From assembly GCA_947650285.1 (NCBI GenBank), contig CANTFL010000470.1:186001-250000 (forward strand): a DNA stretch of 64,000 bases. The letters are read 5' to 3'. This DNA comes from Hyaloperonospora brassicae. Taxonomy: Eukaryota; Oomycota; Peronosporomycetes; Peronosporales; Peronosporaceae. The translations under genes and the position numbers were made by a program. Below the pieces are notes generated by a model. That model did no database searches and had not been told where the DNA came from. It saw only the letters and a list, made by a program, of their open reading frames with translations. Positions 20,701 through 30,572 of this stretch are shown piece after piece (position 1 is the stretch's first letter; each line of letters starts with the position of its first letter).

Positions 20701-23123
20701 CTAGCTTCCTGCCATCTTCTGGCTACGCGGAAACGCTTGCATCGCCGGCGCAACAAGCACAGTGCACAAGCGAGAGGTTTTCGCTAGTGCCTGCTGCAAG
20801 CAGTTGTGACAGCTTTTCGTTTACCTACTGCAACCTGGGCGTGATCGATTGCAGTATCTCGGCATGCTGCGATCCGAGAAATGTCCAGTCTCCGTACTAT
20901 GCGTGCAACACGTGTGAGGGCACTTCATCGTCCAATGCAGTGACCCCGTGCTTCAACAAGCACTGCCTCGACGATGACGCTGCAAGGCTTCAGGTTACTT
21001 TGACCGCCTTTTTGACTGCTATCGTGGCAATGTTGGCTTTTGCCTTTGTTCCTGCTGCGATTGTCGCCTTTATCGTGCGCGAGAAAAGTCCGAACCAAAA
21101 CGCGAAAAGTCTGCAGCTGATTTCGGGTGCCAGCGGGTCAGCATATTGGTTGTCCACGTGGACGCATGATTTTCTTATCATGGTGGTGACCGTCATTGCC
21201 TCCGCCGTGATGATTCCTCTGTCTGACCAAACGTTGGCAGGCACCACAGAGGTATGGGGAGTCTTTTGTCTAATCGGGTCGCACGCTCTCGCCGTGGTCC
21301 CGATGGCATACCTGTTTTCGTTCAAGTTCGAGAGGCATGCTGTGGCACAGACGTCGCTGCTGGTCTTTGCTCTCTGCACGGGTGGCTTGCTAAGCATTTT
21401 CTCGTTCTTGTGCCGACTCATCGACGTCAACTTGGCCTCGGGCGACTCGTTCAACTTGACCCTCTCATCACTTGACAGGAACTACCTGCGATGGATTTTC
21501 CTGCTTTTTCCAGGCTACGGCCTGAACAGCGGTATCTACGAGCTTAGTACACGACAGCTGAGTCGACGTACGCTGCGCGGTGACGTCACCGAGGTCGTGG
21601 CCCCACCTTCCTTTTTCGGTCTCTGGGAAGGTCTCGGCACGGACTATACGTGCATCTCGTGCTGGGATGCACCTGCCGATACGCCCTGTTGCGAGCGCGG
21701 CGTCTTCGATCTGGACGTCGCTGGGGCCCCCATCGCCTATGCTTTGGCCGAGTTTGTGATCTTCATGGTGCTGGTGTTAGTTATCGAAAACGGCAGCTCG
21801 TCGTGGCGACCTGAACAGCGGCAAGACCGGCTTCGCAATGAGGACGACGACGTGGCTGCTGAGCGCCAAAAACTCGAGCAGTCGCAGCCCACGCAGAACG
21901 ACAGCGTCTTTATCCGTAACTTGCGTCATGAGTATGGACGCAAAGGCAAGCTCGCGCTAGACGACTTGTGTCTCTCCGTGACAAAGGGAGAGTGCTTTGG
22001 GTATCTCGGCATCAACGGAGCTGGTAAGTCGACGACGATGAAAGTGCTGACGGGTGAGATGGCTCCAACGAACGGATTCGTTACGCTGAGTGGATACGAT
22101 TTGGCTCGCGAGCGCAACAAAGCACGAAGTGCGATTGGATACTGTCCCCAGTTCGACCCGTTGCATGACTTGCTGACCGTGGAAGAGCAGCTTGAGCTGT
22201 ATGCTCGACTCAAGGGGATCCCGAGTCACGGGGTGGACGATGCGGTTGATCAAGCTATTGAGAACATGGGACTCACTGAGTACCGGACCAAGCTGACGCG
22301 AGGGCTCAGTGGAGGCAACAAGCGCAAAGTGTCCACCGCCATCGCCATGATTGGCAGTCCAAGCGTCATCCTTCTTGACGAGCCTTCGACGGGAGTAGAC
22401 CCAAGCTCTCGACGGAAAATGTGGGACGTCATTGCCAATGTCTGCGCAGCAAAGAAGTCCTCTGTCATTCTTACTACCCATAGCATGGAAGAATGCGAAG
22501 CACTTTGCACGCGAGTGGGGATCTTGGTGAATGGAAAGCTGAAATGCTTAGGAAGCGTCGAGCACCTGAAGCAGAAGTTTGGCCGAGGGTACATCGTGGA
22601 GGTAAAGCTGCAGCAGCCACATGCCTCTGTTCTGGCATCATTGCAGCAAGATGTGCATCGACTCCTCGGAGGCAACAGCCCTGGTATCTCACGACACCAT
22701 GTTGTCAGCCTATGTTCGTCACTCGGGTTTCCAGAGCGGGCGCAAGACATCCTGGAAGGCGAGAACAATGGCAGCGTCCTCAACAGCTACCTCGAGACGT
22801 CGGGCCTCGTCCCCATTGACACCTTTTGCGCATGGTGGGCCACCGAGAACATGGACTCGACGCTGCAACAGTTCTTCCACGACAAGTTTCCAGGCTGTCA
22901 GCGTATCGAACACCAGGGCGGCCACTTTCGTTTCCAAGTGCCAAAGCAGTCGTTGCGACCGCACGCGATCTTTGGCCTCCTCGAAGAAAACAAAGACGTG
23001 CTGCACGTGAGCGAGTACGGCGTGAGCGCAACGTCGCTGGAATACATTTTCAACACAATGGCTGCCGACCAAGAAGGGGCCGACGACAACGAGACAGCGC
23101 GAGAGGACCAGAATCGTTCCTAA
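17739..23123 (+). CDS. ABCA-type full ABC transporter
   Basis: A single 1,794-codon exon encodes a full-size ABCA-like exporter, a family that moves lipids across membranes. From the N-terminus there is a Cys-rich segment and one membrane helix (to about residue 150), a first six-helix membrane domain (about 195-510), NBD1 with Walker A GHNGAGKTT near 617, signature LSGGQKRK near 717 and Walker B LIFLDEP near 738, a second membrane domain with a Cys-rich loop (about 965-1380), and NBD2 with GINGAGKST near 1424, LSGGNKRK near 1522 and VILLDEP near 1543. All ATP-binding motifs are intact. I chose the ATG at 17739; the frame stays open to 17274 but upstream residues are low-complexity. The Cys-rich N-terminal extension is unusual for ABCA proteins. 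Substrate and membrane location cannot be told from sequence. Confidence 0.93.
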   Translation: MEPLTSCLTTIVTSDFNYALCVMNSGFFQLSPSAFVVPGAVATIVPSLPAALRANPLASITTLGACALTCTQPSPLYTSSSCCAAARAVSDCAQAIPPSPPSAANVTDCRAIVHATIAESQQCALAAGNIVLLVVAALAVALLIAAAIATRLYARAKQKATSAAPESRAAEDDDDALEQRLAAVARPSTCGVLLTSWRQVSNLLWKNLVIRRRKPVAFVLELFLPVLLALALVFFANLDTILGRGRWNRSSASSTEAAAATAETILCTALDTTDYGVLSSNLLLFYTSGQSVIGLYLLISYVKFVSMTTTTMVSEKETRIREVMKIMGLSNFTLLCSWCLTTAILATPLAFVIAAELKFGQVFPMTTYATLVFLFWTLSLSIVSFSYCITPFFNKARAASIASVLVWLLLFFPFLTVMSMSNATKYLSALAPPTAFALGIDDIVRHAQLGRGVAYAITVTASPVTVPTAFEMSWFLIFDSVVLVALGWYFDNVLPQEFGIRKPWNFLFTRDFWRPSRSTRALSTAPSPHPYRTFASPREISLSRPMSTNGSILMVKDRPGLVARVEPVDATLSAQERKGTCLQIRGLRKEFASNGGGVNVAVRGLDLTLYAGQISALLGHNGAGKTTTISMLTGLISPTSGNATLFGLSFREHLNELRRIMGVCPQHDVLFDELTVEEHLLMFGTMKHIPRGSLKPEVERMIREVGLVEKRKTAARNLSGGQKRKLSLALAFMGDSKLIFLDEPTSGMDPYSRRFTWNLLQRNRDDRVILLTTHFMDEADILGDRVAIMADGQLCCAGTPLFLKNCYGAGYRLTMIQAPGCDAEAVGTFLRGFVPEAKCLSNFGSEVVFQLPSKSAGLFSAMLQALDDELHRLHIVQYGVSVTTLEEVFLRISRDREEEAAINAAVCSVETVDRIRKTSASSAYSSGTLTSPISAESAGRPTLWTQYTALLTKRLRIAKRDKKNLLNAVCIPLLFLIILVLLPEIDVASFLPSSGYAETLASPAQQAQCTSERFSLVPAASSCDSFSFTYCNLGVIDCSISACCDPRNVQSPYYACNTCEGTSSSNAVTPCFNKHCLDDDAARLQVTLTAFLTAIVAMLAFAFVPAAIVAFIVREKSPNQNAKSLQLISGASGSAYWLSTWTHDFLIMVVTVIASAVMIPLSDQTLAGTTEVWGVFCLIGSHALAVVPMAYLFSFKFERHAVAQTSLLVFALCTGGLLSIFSFLCRLIDVNLASGDSFNLTLSSLDRNYLRWIFLLFPGYGLNSGIYELSTRQLSRRTLRGDVTEVVAPPSFFGLWEGLGTDYTCISCWDAPADTPCCERGVFDLDVAGAPIAYALAEFVIFMVLVLVIENGSSSWRPEQRQDRLRNEDDDVAAERQKLEQSQPTQNDSVFIRNLRHEYGRKGKLALDDLCLSVTKGECFGYLGINGAGKSTTMKVLTGEMAPTNGFVTLSGYDLARERNKARSAIGYCPQFDPLHDLLTVEEQLELYARLKGIPSHGVDDAVDQAIENMGLTEYRTKLTRGLSGGNKRKVSTAIAMIGSPSVILLDEPSTGVDPSSRRKMWDVIANVCAAKKSSVILTTHSMEECEALCTRVGILVNGKLKCLGSVEHLKQKFGRGYIVEVKLQQPHASVLASLQQDVHRLLGGNSPGISRHHVVSLCSSLGFPERAQDILEGENNGSVLNSYLETSGLVPIDTFCAWWATENMDSTLQQFFHDKFPGCQRIEHQGGHFRFQVPKQSLRPHAIFGLLEENKDVLHVSEYGVSATSLEYIFNTMAADQEGADDNETAREDQNRS

Positions 23124-23271
23124 GCTGCACAGCTTACCACACCGCTCTGCCTGGGCGCGTAAATACAATACAAATACACTAAGCACATACTTTCACGCTT
23201 TTCCTCCGCAACACCAGTGCTGCGTACGTACCACAACAGAGTACAGCGTATTGCTTCACAGCAGCATCGAG

Positions 23272-24373
23272 CTACGACTCGAACTCCTTGAGCCAGCCCT
23301 TCTCCTTTGCGTCCTCAAACATCCTGACAACAGCCTCACGCTCGCCTTGCACCAGCTCTGGATGCCAAACGTCGAACAGCAGCACCACGCGGTCGCCGTC
23401 ACTTCCACGATGCCACACTTCGTGGTCATACGCGTCTATTGCAACAACAACAACAGCAACAGCAACAACAACAACAGCAACAGCAACAACAACAACAGCA
23501 ACAACAGCAACAACAATACCACAACACAGCACAATCCACGTCACTCACTATCATGTCACAGGGTCCCCAGCCCAACCATATCAAACTGAATAGCACAACA
23601 AACCGTCGAACACGAGCGCTTTTCCTGCCTCCCACTGCCGCGTCTCGTCGCCCACTCGAATGCCACAGCCGTCTGGTACAATCAGCGGGAAGTGGCACCG
23701 CAGTCGAATGTTGCACGGCGCCGAGTGGGCCTTGATACTCGACTAAGTGTACAGTCCACGCGCCCACACACATACACACATCATTTGCCTCGTATAAGTA
23801 GCTACTCGTGCACAAAACAAGCGACGCGCGATCGAGTCGACCGCCGGACCCCTTACCCCAGGCTTTAAAATAGAGAAAAACGCATAGGCAAACGGGACAG
23901 TCGCCATAAAGCCCGGAATGCTCTCTAACACGCGCACGGTCGCGGGGCACTGCTCGGCAAAGTCCGCTTGCCGCCGGCCTTGCGCCACGTACGAGAGCCA
24001 GTCCCATTGACCCGCATGCAGCCGGTGCTCGTTGCTGGACGCGTTGTAGTCGCTCGTTTGGGCGGAGCGGTGGCGCTGCGCTTGAAGAGCGAGGAACTCG
24101 TTTGTGATGACGTCGCGGTTGGCTTCGAGGCGCGGGATCCAGTCAAACGACTGCGTGTCGTGCCATGGCGTCGAGGAAAGGCCGGGGAAGCAGAAGAGCG
24201 TGGGCGTCGGACGCGGTTTAGCTGGATACGGCCGAAATAGAGACCAGATAGGGGGAAATAGGGGTGAGTTGATGCTGGCGACGGGCCGTTGTGGCGTTAT
24301 TTCGATGGTTAGAAACGGACCTACCGGTCGTGAGACACAGCGCCGAGCGGATTAGGGCAGCGCGGGGCGGCAT
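23272..24373 (-). CDS. Aspartyl/asparaginyl beta-hydroxylase family protein
   Basis: Four exons: 24373-24325, 24221-23857, 23742-23604 and 23435-23272. All junctions are GT-AG and phases close to give 238 residues. The product contains PTLFCFPGLSSTPWHD near the start, a helical middle, AFFSILKPG, then CNIRLRCHFPLIVPDGCGIR and HEVWH with VVLLFDVWHPEL. The first iron-ligand histidine should be the H of KAHSAP and the second the H of DHEVWH, as in the Fe(II)/2-oxoglutarate hydroxylases of this family. The N-terminus is short and hydrophobic-basic, so organelle or membrane targeting is possible. The last intron holds a long CAA/CAG repeat. The gene is convergent with the ABC transporter, 148 bases apart. 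Confidence 0.88.
23441..23517 (+). repeat. (CAA/CAG)n microsatellite inside an intron
   Basis: About 25 CAA or CAG triplets lie within the last intron of the hydroxylase gene, immediately next to its acceptor site. The plus-strand polyglutamine frame and minus-strand polycysteine frame are artefacts of the repeat. Confidence 0.95.
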
Positions 24374-25604
24374 GTTTGCAATAGCGACGAGAGGACGGCA
24401 CAATTGCGTCGGATCGGAAGTGACTGGGGGAGAGGAGAGGTGTGGAATGTTGCACGAAGAAGAACAGACGACAATGGCGCGGCTAGAAAACGGACGCGCG
24501 TCAAGATCCCCGGGACACAAACGAGTGGACCGAAGCGCGGCGAACGTTAGTTGGCGCCCGTCTTTTCTTTCTGCTCGTATCGACCGAAACGGGGCGGCGT
24601 GGCCGCTGCGTGGACCTCAATGGGGCAGATCAGAAAAACTGACAGACGGCTCTGATTACGGCACTGCAGCGAGTCCATCACCTCGTCGTGATGGGCGTTC
24701 CAGTGCCCGTCCGACGCGCGACCACCTCGAATGGCATCGCTGGGAACAATTGTAGGGTCTGTGTGAGCTGTAGAACAGCGGTCGGCTCATTACGTTTGTT
24801 GCGCGGCGGTGCGGCGGCTGCGTGTGGGGGGACCGGACAGGGAGTAGTGGTCCGGGACTTGTGATGAGCGAGTTGCAGTATCTTGTTACGCTCTCGGAAT
24901 GGAACATGTCAACACCACAGACACACCCGCGTGTGCGCCCGCGCTCTCTCTCAGAATCGTGACCATTCCCAGCTGCCTCAAGATCCATAGCCAGTTGCCA
25001 ATTGCGTTGATTTGTTTGTTCCTGATACGTGTCAACTGAGTTGCTCCGACGGCCCTGGCCGTCATTGTTCGCCAAAGAGCTACAATACACGCAACCGGGC
25101 GCACGGAACTGAGCCGATGGTTTGCTGTGAAACGGACGGCGTGACATTTGTTGCTGCCTCGTCGTTAGCGCTCGTGCGTGAGAATGCACGTACGCGTGTG
25201 CGCTCTCGCGAACATGGAAAGAGGTGGAAGAGAAGACGAAAAGAAGAGAAGAGAAGAAAGAAACGCTCTTGTCGTAGATCGATTCGTAACTGTGGCCCTC
25301 GTGATGCCTTTGGGGCATGGACTGCCAAGTAGGGACTGTTGCTATGCTACTACTGCTATGCTATGCTACTGTTGCTGCCCATCGGACGTTTGCGTCGGAC
25401 AAGTAAGTAAGTGGCCGGACGAGGGGGGGCTGGCTGCACCCGCCAAAGACGGGTTACGACCTTTCGCGTGTCCATAGCATATATTGGAAGAATAGTCACA
25501 AGCGATGGGGATGCGACGATAATGTGTCTCCTCTCTCTCTCTCGCTCTCTTCATTTCTTATCCTGAAGGGTACAAGAGAGAGCGATAGAGACATAGAGCG
25601 ATCG
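24374..25604. promoter_or_regulatory. Divergent intergenic region, hydroxylase / BTB gene
   Basis: These 1.2 kb separate two head-to-head genes. A 220-codon minus-strand frame (25318-24656) has no recognisable domain and looks like chance. A CT-rich run (25530-25556) lies directly upstream of the BTB gene start and could be 5' UTR or a promoter-proximal pyrimidine tract. I see no RNA gene. Confidence 0.4.
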
Positions 25605-27416
25605 ATGGTGCGACCGAAAGACGAGGACGGCCCGGAACGCGAGGCGACCGACCCGAAGAAAGTCGACCTCCTGAGTGAGCTCTTCGTCGTCTGCAGCGAC
25701 AAAATCGACGACAATGTGACCATTTCGATTGACTGGAGCGACCACTTTGCCGAGCGCAGTCGGAGCTTACGGAACACTGAGCCACACGTCACGGCCACGA
25801 AACGAGCGAAACAGACCGACCGCAGCCGTGCAACAACTGCAGCCACAGCCACAACAACTACAGCCACAACAGCCTCAGCAGCTACAACAACTGCGACACT
25901 CCCATCGGTATCGTCGCTCGGGGCCGCCCGTGTCCCTCTGCTCTCGCGAGCAACGAGTCAGGGCGCGTACTTTAACGGCTATCGCCAGAGTCTCGATCCC
26001 GACCACACTGTCGGTCGCACGCGCGTCCCGTGGCACGCAAAGTGGGGCGCGGACCGCTGCGATGCGGCGCTACGGCCGACGCGCATCGTCGCGTTCGACG
26101 TGAGCGGCAAACTCTTTCGCTGCAAAGAGAGTCTGATCGCTCAGTATCCGCTCAAGCGGCTCCACCAGATCATCACGTGCCCCTGCGGCAAAGTCGGCTG
26201 CCTCAACGACGCGTTCTCGATCGACCGCAACCCGCAGCACTTTGAAATGATTCTCGACTGGTACCGCACGGGCAAACTCGTGCGCCAGCGCAACGTCGAC
26301 GAAGACGCGTTCAAAGACGACGCCATGTACTTTGACTTGTACGACGAACTGTTCCCCACGACAGTGACGGGCGACCCGTCGCAGTCGTGGGCGACCCCAA
26401 AAGCCGCCTCCGTATCGGGTCTACCGGCCCGGCGACGGTCCGTGAACGACGTGGATCTCGGCCTTAGTACTCCTCAGCGAGTCAGTATGTTTGCCAACAT
26501 GCCGTCGACCGACTCGTCGCAGAAAAAGAACACGACAACTGCAACTGCAATAACAGGTACACCCACTTTAACAATGACGGCAGCTACCGACGGGAACTCG
26601 ACCGAAGACGAGCAACCGGAAGATGTGGGACTGCCGACGACGATCGAGCAGGGACCGCTGCGGTTTTTCCGGCGCGAGCGACGCGAGTTGACAGCTGGTG
26701 GTCCGCCGCTGGTGTTTACGGTGCGCAAGTTTGAGCACTTGGTCGTCGAGCGCGTCAGGGGACGCGGGAAGCTCCTGGTCCGCGTGGCCGACGGTAGTGG
26801 ACTGCAGGCCGTGGGTGTGTCGGAGGCGGTGCTCTACGACAGCCACGCGCGCTCGTACTCGAAAGAAGCGCGTGGCCAGCTGCAGCCGCACACGCTGTTG
26901 CCGGGAGACCACGTGTACACGTTTTGGGTTGAGACGAATGCGAGTGACGCGAGCGTGCAGACGTCGGCTCCGCTAGCGCTCGACATTGAGTTTAAGCTCT
27001 TGTTCACGTTCGATCCCGTGGATCGACTGACGTCGGCGATGGAAGTGGAGCTCCTGCGTGCGACAGCGGCCTGTGGCGATGCGATCTGCGCGCTGACGAC
27101 TGCGGAACGGCCTTCGCCGCCGAACTGGGAGACGGATTTGGTCGTACCCCGTCCGTTCGTGCCGCAATCGCCGTTGCAAGCAACGCGCGGTCCACAAGTT
27201 GCGTGGCCTCCGACGCCCGTGAGCGAGCTGGACAATGAGGTGTCGTCGCTGATGGCAAAGCGACGCAGCGTCCAAGTGCGTGGGGACGAGCAGGACCCGT
27301 CGTCTTCAATCCGACATGCTGCTGTGACCACGCGGGAAGACGGCCACCTTACTGCGTCGGCAGTCTGTAGAGGGCCGTACCAGCGCTTGTCGACGAGACG
27401 CGACGCAGGCGGCTGA
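25605..27416 (+). CDS. BTB/T1 (K+ channel tetramerisation-like) domain protein
   Basis: A 603-residue soluble protein. Residues about 158-252 form a T1-type BTB domain (IVAFDVSGKLFRCKESLIAQ, then DAFSIDRNPQHFEMILDWYR and DDAMYFDLYDELFP). A Thr/Ala-rich low-complexity run precedes it (about 75-110). The C-terminal half, from about 345, has beta-rich stretches (VVERVRGRGKLLVRVADGSG) but no domain I recognise. BTB/T1 proteins without channel segments often act as oligomeric adaptors for cullin-3 ligases; that role is an inference. I prefer the ATG at 25605 over one at 25524, because the intervening codons come from a CT repeat. No introns are needed. Confidence 0.8.
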   Translation: MVRPKDEDGPEREATDPKKVDLLSELFVVCSDKIDDNVTISIDWSDHFAERSRSLRNTEPHVTATKRAKQTDRSRATTAATATTTTATTASAATTTATLPSVSSLGAARVPLLSRATSQGAYFNGYRQSLDPDHTVGRTRVPWHAKWGADRCDAALRPTRIVAFDVSGKLFRCKESLIAQYPLKRLHQIITCPCGKVGCLNDAFSIDRNPQHFEMILDWYRTGKLVRQRNVDEDAFKDDAMYFDLYDELFPTTVTGDPSQSWATPKAASVSGLPARRRSVNDVDLGLSTPQRVSMFANMPSTDSSQKKNTTTATAITGTPTLTMTAATDGNSTEDEQPEDVGLPTTIEQGPLRFFRRERRELTAGGPPLVFTVRKFEHLVVERVRGRGKLLVRVADGSGLQAVGVSEAVLYDSHARSYSKEARGQLQPHTLLPGDHVYTFWVETNASDASVQTSAPLALDIEFKLLFTFDPVDRLTSAMEVELLRATAACGDAICALTTAERPSPPNWETDLVVPRPFVPQSPLQATRGPQVAWPPTPVSELDNEVSSLMAKRRSVQVRGDEQDPSSSIRHAAVTTREDGHLTASAVCRGPYQRLSTRRDAGG

Positions 27417-27633
27417 GCGTCGAGGCCCTGCAGTGTATGTGAGCTGACTGCTGTCTGCCTGATGAAGGAGCAGGAAGCACGAGGTGGAGACACACTGTGC
27501 CCACTTGCGCAGCTGCGTCTATTTCGATGAATAACTTGTACAGAAAGTATATGTCTACTGCTACGAAGCGCGACGTGTCACGTGCGTACGTACGCGTGCG
27601 TAGATATGTGTTCGTACCTATCTCCCCGCGCGC

Positions 27634-28167
27634 TCACACGCCTTGCGGCAAGAGCGAAGTCAGCAGGCGCTCCATTTGGCCGAGACAGTCGGCCGAGAGC
27701 CACATGTCCCCTTCGGCGTCTTCGGCGTCGCTGCACACGCCTTGCAGCAGCTCGAGCATACCCAAGTAGTCCTGGAGCTCTTGCAGTGTCCACGACGGCT
27801 CACCACTCGGTCCCGCGTCGTCCCGGGCAAAGACCGCTGACACGCACGTTGGACTCGGCGTGGCGCTCGAGGAGCTCGTGGGGTTGCACACAATGGGCAG
27901 ACAGACGGTCGCAAGGTCTGCGTCACTGAACTGTGGCCTGGCGAACGCCTCGTTGTCGACGACGGCCTTGAGATTGCGACTGCTACTACTGCTGAACGGC
28001 TGACCCGTGAACTTGCTGACGTCGTCCGCCGCGAACGTAGTGACGGCCGCTTGGCTCCGGTCGTCGCCTCTCGTCGAAGCGATCGGTGACGACAAGAGGA
28101 GAGATGAGGACGTGGCCATATTGTGCTGCTCTTCGGCGTCTGGCGCCGACCTGTTGAAGTGGTTCAT
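27634..28167 (-). CDS. Unrecognised low-complexity protein
   Basis: A 177-codon frame starts at MNHFNRSAPDAEEQ. It is rich in Ser, Thr and Asp (poly-Ser near 98-103), with an ordered-looking C-terminal part (LQELQDYLGMLELLQGVCSD, then MWLSADCLGQMERLLTSLLP) predicted to be helical. The frame stays open upstream to 28635, but that part is arginine-rich and includes a (CT)n-derived stretch, so the start is uncertain. It may be a regulatory or nuclear protein, but nothing assigns a function. Confidence 0.45.
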   Translation of the reverse strand: MNHFNRSAPDAEEQHNMATSSSLLLSSPIASTRGDDRSQAAVTTFAADDVSKFTGQPFSSSSSRNLKAVVDNEAFARPQFSDADLATVCLPIVCNPTSSSSATPSPTCVSAVFARDDAGPSGEPSWTLQELQDYLGMLELLQGVCSDAEDAEGDMWLSADCLGQMERLLTSLLPQGV

Positions 28168-28919
28168 CGCGGCGTAAAACGCGTCACGTCCGTCGTGGCA
28201 GATTGCAAAGTGCGAAGCTCGAGACTGCGGTGGCAGAAGGCACTGACGCGCACGAGTCGCACGTGGCGCTTCCGCTCGCATCCAGTGGCCGGTCGGCAGC
28301 CCGCTCTTCCCTCCCTCCCTCTCTCTCTCCTCCCCCCCCCCTTCTGAGCGCTCATGAGTCGAACAATAAACGGGAGAAAGGCTTTGCGGCGGTCGTTCCT
28401 TTCCACGTGCGTACGCGAAAGAGGGGAAGAGGGGGAGAGAAGGTATCCATCCCGACCGACCCATACTGCGGTCGCCCGTGCACGCCCTGACATGGCACAT
28501 TCGCGAAAAGTTCATCCAGAGATGACGGACGACCGCACGAGCGCACTGCACTGAAACAGCCGTCTCCGAATGGCTTTCGCGCTCGCCCAAATACCCGCAA
28601 CGAATAAGAAGATACCCCCCACCCAACGACCACACCGCGACGCGGTAGCGGTATCAAAGCGCGACATCCTCGTAGGCTGTAAACACGCGCCGGCCATTCC
28701 TCGAAAGGGTGGGCCTTCGTGCCGGATGGTGGCCTGGCGACTGGTAGCTGCTGGCGCGTGTGACGCTCGTAATTGGCTCTTGCCCAAGTGTTGCACCGCG
28801 CCGCAGAAAGAGGGCGACGCGAACGGTCTCGGAACGTTTGCAGCGCGTTTGCAGCACGTTCGCGGATCGATCTCGAGAACGATCGCCACGGAGCCGATCG
28901 AAGGCCCATAACGAACGGG
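28168..28919. other. Intergenic region
   Basis: Frames on both strands overlap here, none with a recognisable domain. It contains pyrimidine-rich CCCT/CTCT runs around 28310-28340. It lies upstream of the low-complexity gene and downstream of the RluA-like relic. Confidence 0.4.
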
Positions 28920-28994
28920 TCAGCGAAACGAGCGCAGACGTTCCGAGTGGGCAGATGGCAGTCGGTCGACTGGACAGACAAACAGACGGACGAC

Positions 28995-29030
<36 letters not shown>

Positions 29031-29555
29031 GTAGTGGTAGTAGTTGTTCGTGTCCCCGACAATGGGCGGCGCCTGCAACCCGTGCGACGTCGTCGTCGTG
29101 CTTTCGTCGTTGTTATGCTCGTGCTGGCACAGGGCACTGCGCATTGAGTGTGGCAAGTACCGGTCGAGCGACGCTGTCGACGTCGAGCCCTCGTGCAGCA
29201 TCGGTCCACACGTATACCTGGACACACAACAGGTCGCGTCGCTACCTTTTCTCTCTCTCTCTGTACCTGGATCTGTGTCCGTCTCTCTTGTTGTCGACTG
29301 GAACTTTGACTGGAAGAGACGCGCGTTGATAGCGACGACGGAACCCGTTCGCAGTGAGTACCAAAGTGGCTGAGTCGCTTTGACAGGCGGCGTGTCGGCG
29401 GCGGACTGCAGACGGATCCTGTGCTTGCGCAGCTGATACTGTAGGAAACTCTGCGGCAGCGACGGGATCTGCAGACGGAGCCAGCGATCGAGACGCAGCT
29501 CGTGGTCCGGTGCGCGCACGACGTGGCGCATCCAGCGGAGCTCCTGTCGCCACAT
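28920..29555 (-). pseudogene. Internally deleted RluA-type pseudouridine synthase copy
   Basis: From the ATG at 29555 the minus strand encodes the same N-terminus as the intact gene at 32870: WRQELRWMRHVVRAPDHELR, then LRLDRWLRLQIPSLPQSFLQ (S4 domain). It then jumps to a piece matching the start of exon 2 (SLDRYLP) and to a short piece matching PIVGDT near the C-terminus. The region encoding the catalytic HRLDK-TSG motif is absent. The frame nevertheless stays open for 212 codons, running into a (CTGT)n repeat at 28994-29030. It is inverted relative to the intact gene and shares its upstream (GATA/TATC)n repeat. It should not be catalytic. Confidence 0.8.
28994..29030 (+). repeat. (CTGT)n microsatellite
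   Basis: About nine CTGT units border the 3' end of the deleted RluA copy. Related ACAG units lie just upstream at 28975-28990, so the two arms could pair. Confidence 0.95.
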
Positions 29556-29626
29556 GCGGTCAGTGCGTCTGGAGAGTCCGTTGTGCCGAGATGGCGATTG
29601 ATGGCCATAGAAAGAGAGAGAGATGG

Positions 29627-29651
29627 GATAGATAGATAGATAGATAGATAA
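29627..29651 (+). repeat. (GATA)n microsatellite upstream of deleted RluA copy
   Basis: Six GATA units lie here. The reverse-complement repeat (TATC)n at 32813-32835 sits at the matching position upstream of the intact RluA gene, so the repeat belongs to the inverted duplication. Confidence 0.9.
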
Positions 29652-29768
29652 GAGATCAAGAGCGTTCATCATTACGGCTGAAGCATTGCGGGATCCAGGC
29701 AGACGACTACTGAGTTGGCATTGAGCTTTGCTCAGGTCACACACTGGTCAATCAATCTGTCAATTGCG

Positions 29769-30572
29769 TCACGCGAGCAAAGCCGAAGCCACGCTCTTGG
29801 CCTTGTCCGCGCTACAAAGCAGTTCCACGAGCTTGAGCCCCATCTCAATGGCCGTCCCGGGGCCCTGGCTCGTCACGCACGTGCCATTCACTACAACGCG
29901 CTCGTTGGGGCGGTAGTCCACCCCCGTCATCTTGGAACTGTAGCTCGGGTACGTTGTCGCCGGACCCGAATCGAGCAGACCATGCGGGAGCAGCACAACA
30001 GCTGGCGCCGCACAAATGCCACCGTAGAATCGGCCGTGGCGCTTCTGCTTCTGCAGCATCGTTATCAGCTCGGCCGAATCGTGAAGGTGCTGGGCGCCAG
30101 GGCCCTAGCAACAACACGTGGGTACACAAGCGTCAGCCAAGCACACAAGCGTCAGCCGGTGGGTACTTCGTTCCCTGTACTTGCACGCGTACGTCCACTG
30201 GACGACAGCACAGCATACAACGCGAGTGCACGTACTCCAGGGCACACGATGAGGTCAAAGCTGAGGTCAACGCATGCTTCAATCGCCATGTCGCCCTGCA
30301 CTTTCGTGCCTTGCGACATGGTCACAATGTTCTGCAGCTTGCGGCCAACAGCGGCCAACGTCACTTTCATTCCCCCGCGGGTCAGCACGTCCGCCACTGC
30401 AATGGCCTCAATCTCTTCGGTCCCATCGGCCTGCAATCACAGCGGCAAACATGGATGATCAATTAACTGTCAGGTCGCTCGTGAAGTGGCAGTCAATGGC
30501 AACCCGCGAGGACCCACAAGAACGCACGATCGGGATCAGCACTGCCCGCGGTTCCCCTTCCACTGTGGACAT
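29769..30572 (-). CDS. DJ-1/PfpI family protein (PARK7-like)
   Basis: Three exons: 30572-30528, 30430-30236 and 30104-29769. Phase-0 GT-AG junctions give 191 residues, the usual DJ-1 length. Features are AVLIPI joined to ADGTEEIEA at the first junction (the conserved acid at the active site), VTLAAVGRKLQN, DLIVCPGG across the second junction, GGICAAPAVVLLPHG with the nucleophilic-elbow cysteine, and SQGPGTAIEMGLKLVE near the end. DJ-1 proteins are redox-sensing or glyoxalase/deglycase-type enzymes protecting against oxidative damage. An in-frame upstream ATG at 30695 would add an Arg-rich leader that could be a mitochondrial presequence; I kept the shorter start. It is divergent from the ankyrin-TPR gene. 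Confidence 0.9.

Noticed and set aside
23426..24007. 193-codon minus-strand frame with a long polycysteine end
   Set aside because: It is an out-of-frame shadow of the hydroxylase exons and the CAA/CAG repeat; the four-exon model in another frame gives the recognisable protein.
24656..25318. 220-codon minus-strand frame in the hydroxylase/BTB gap
   Set aside because: Composition is Ser/His/Arg-rich with no domain, and it lies in a divergent promoter region; most likely chance in GC-rich DNA.
28352..29659. 435-codon minus-strand frame
   Set aside because: It overlaps the RluA-like copy in a different frame and consists of Arg/Ser-rich sequence and microsatellite translation without any domain.
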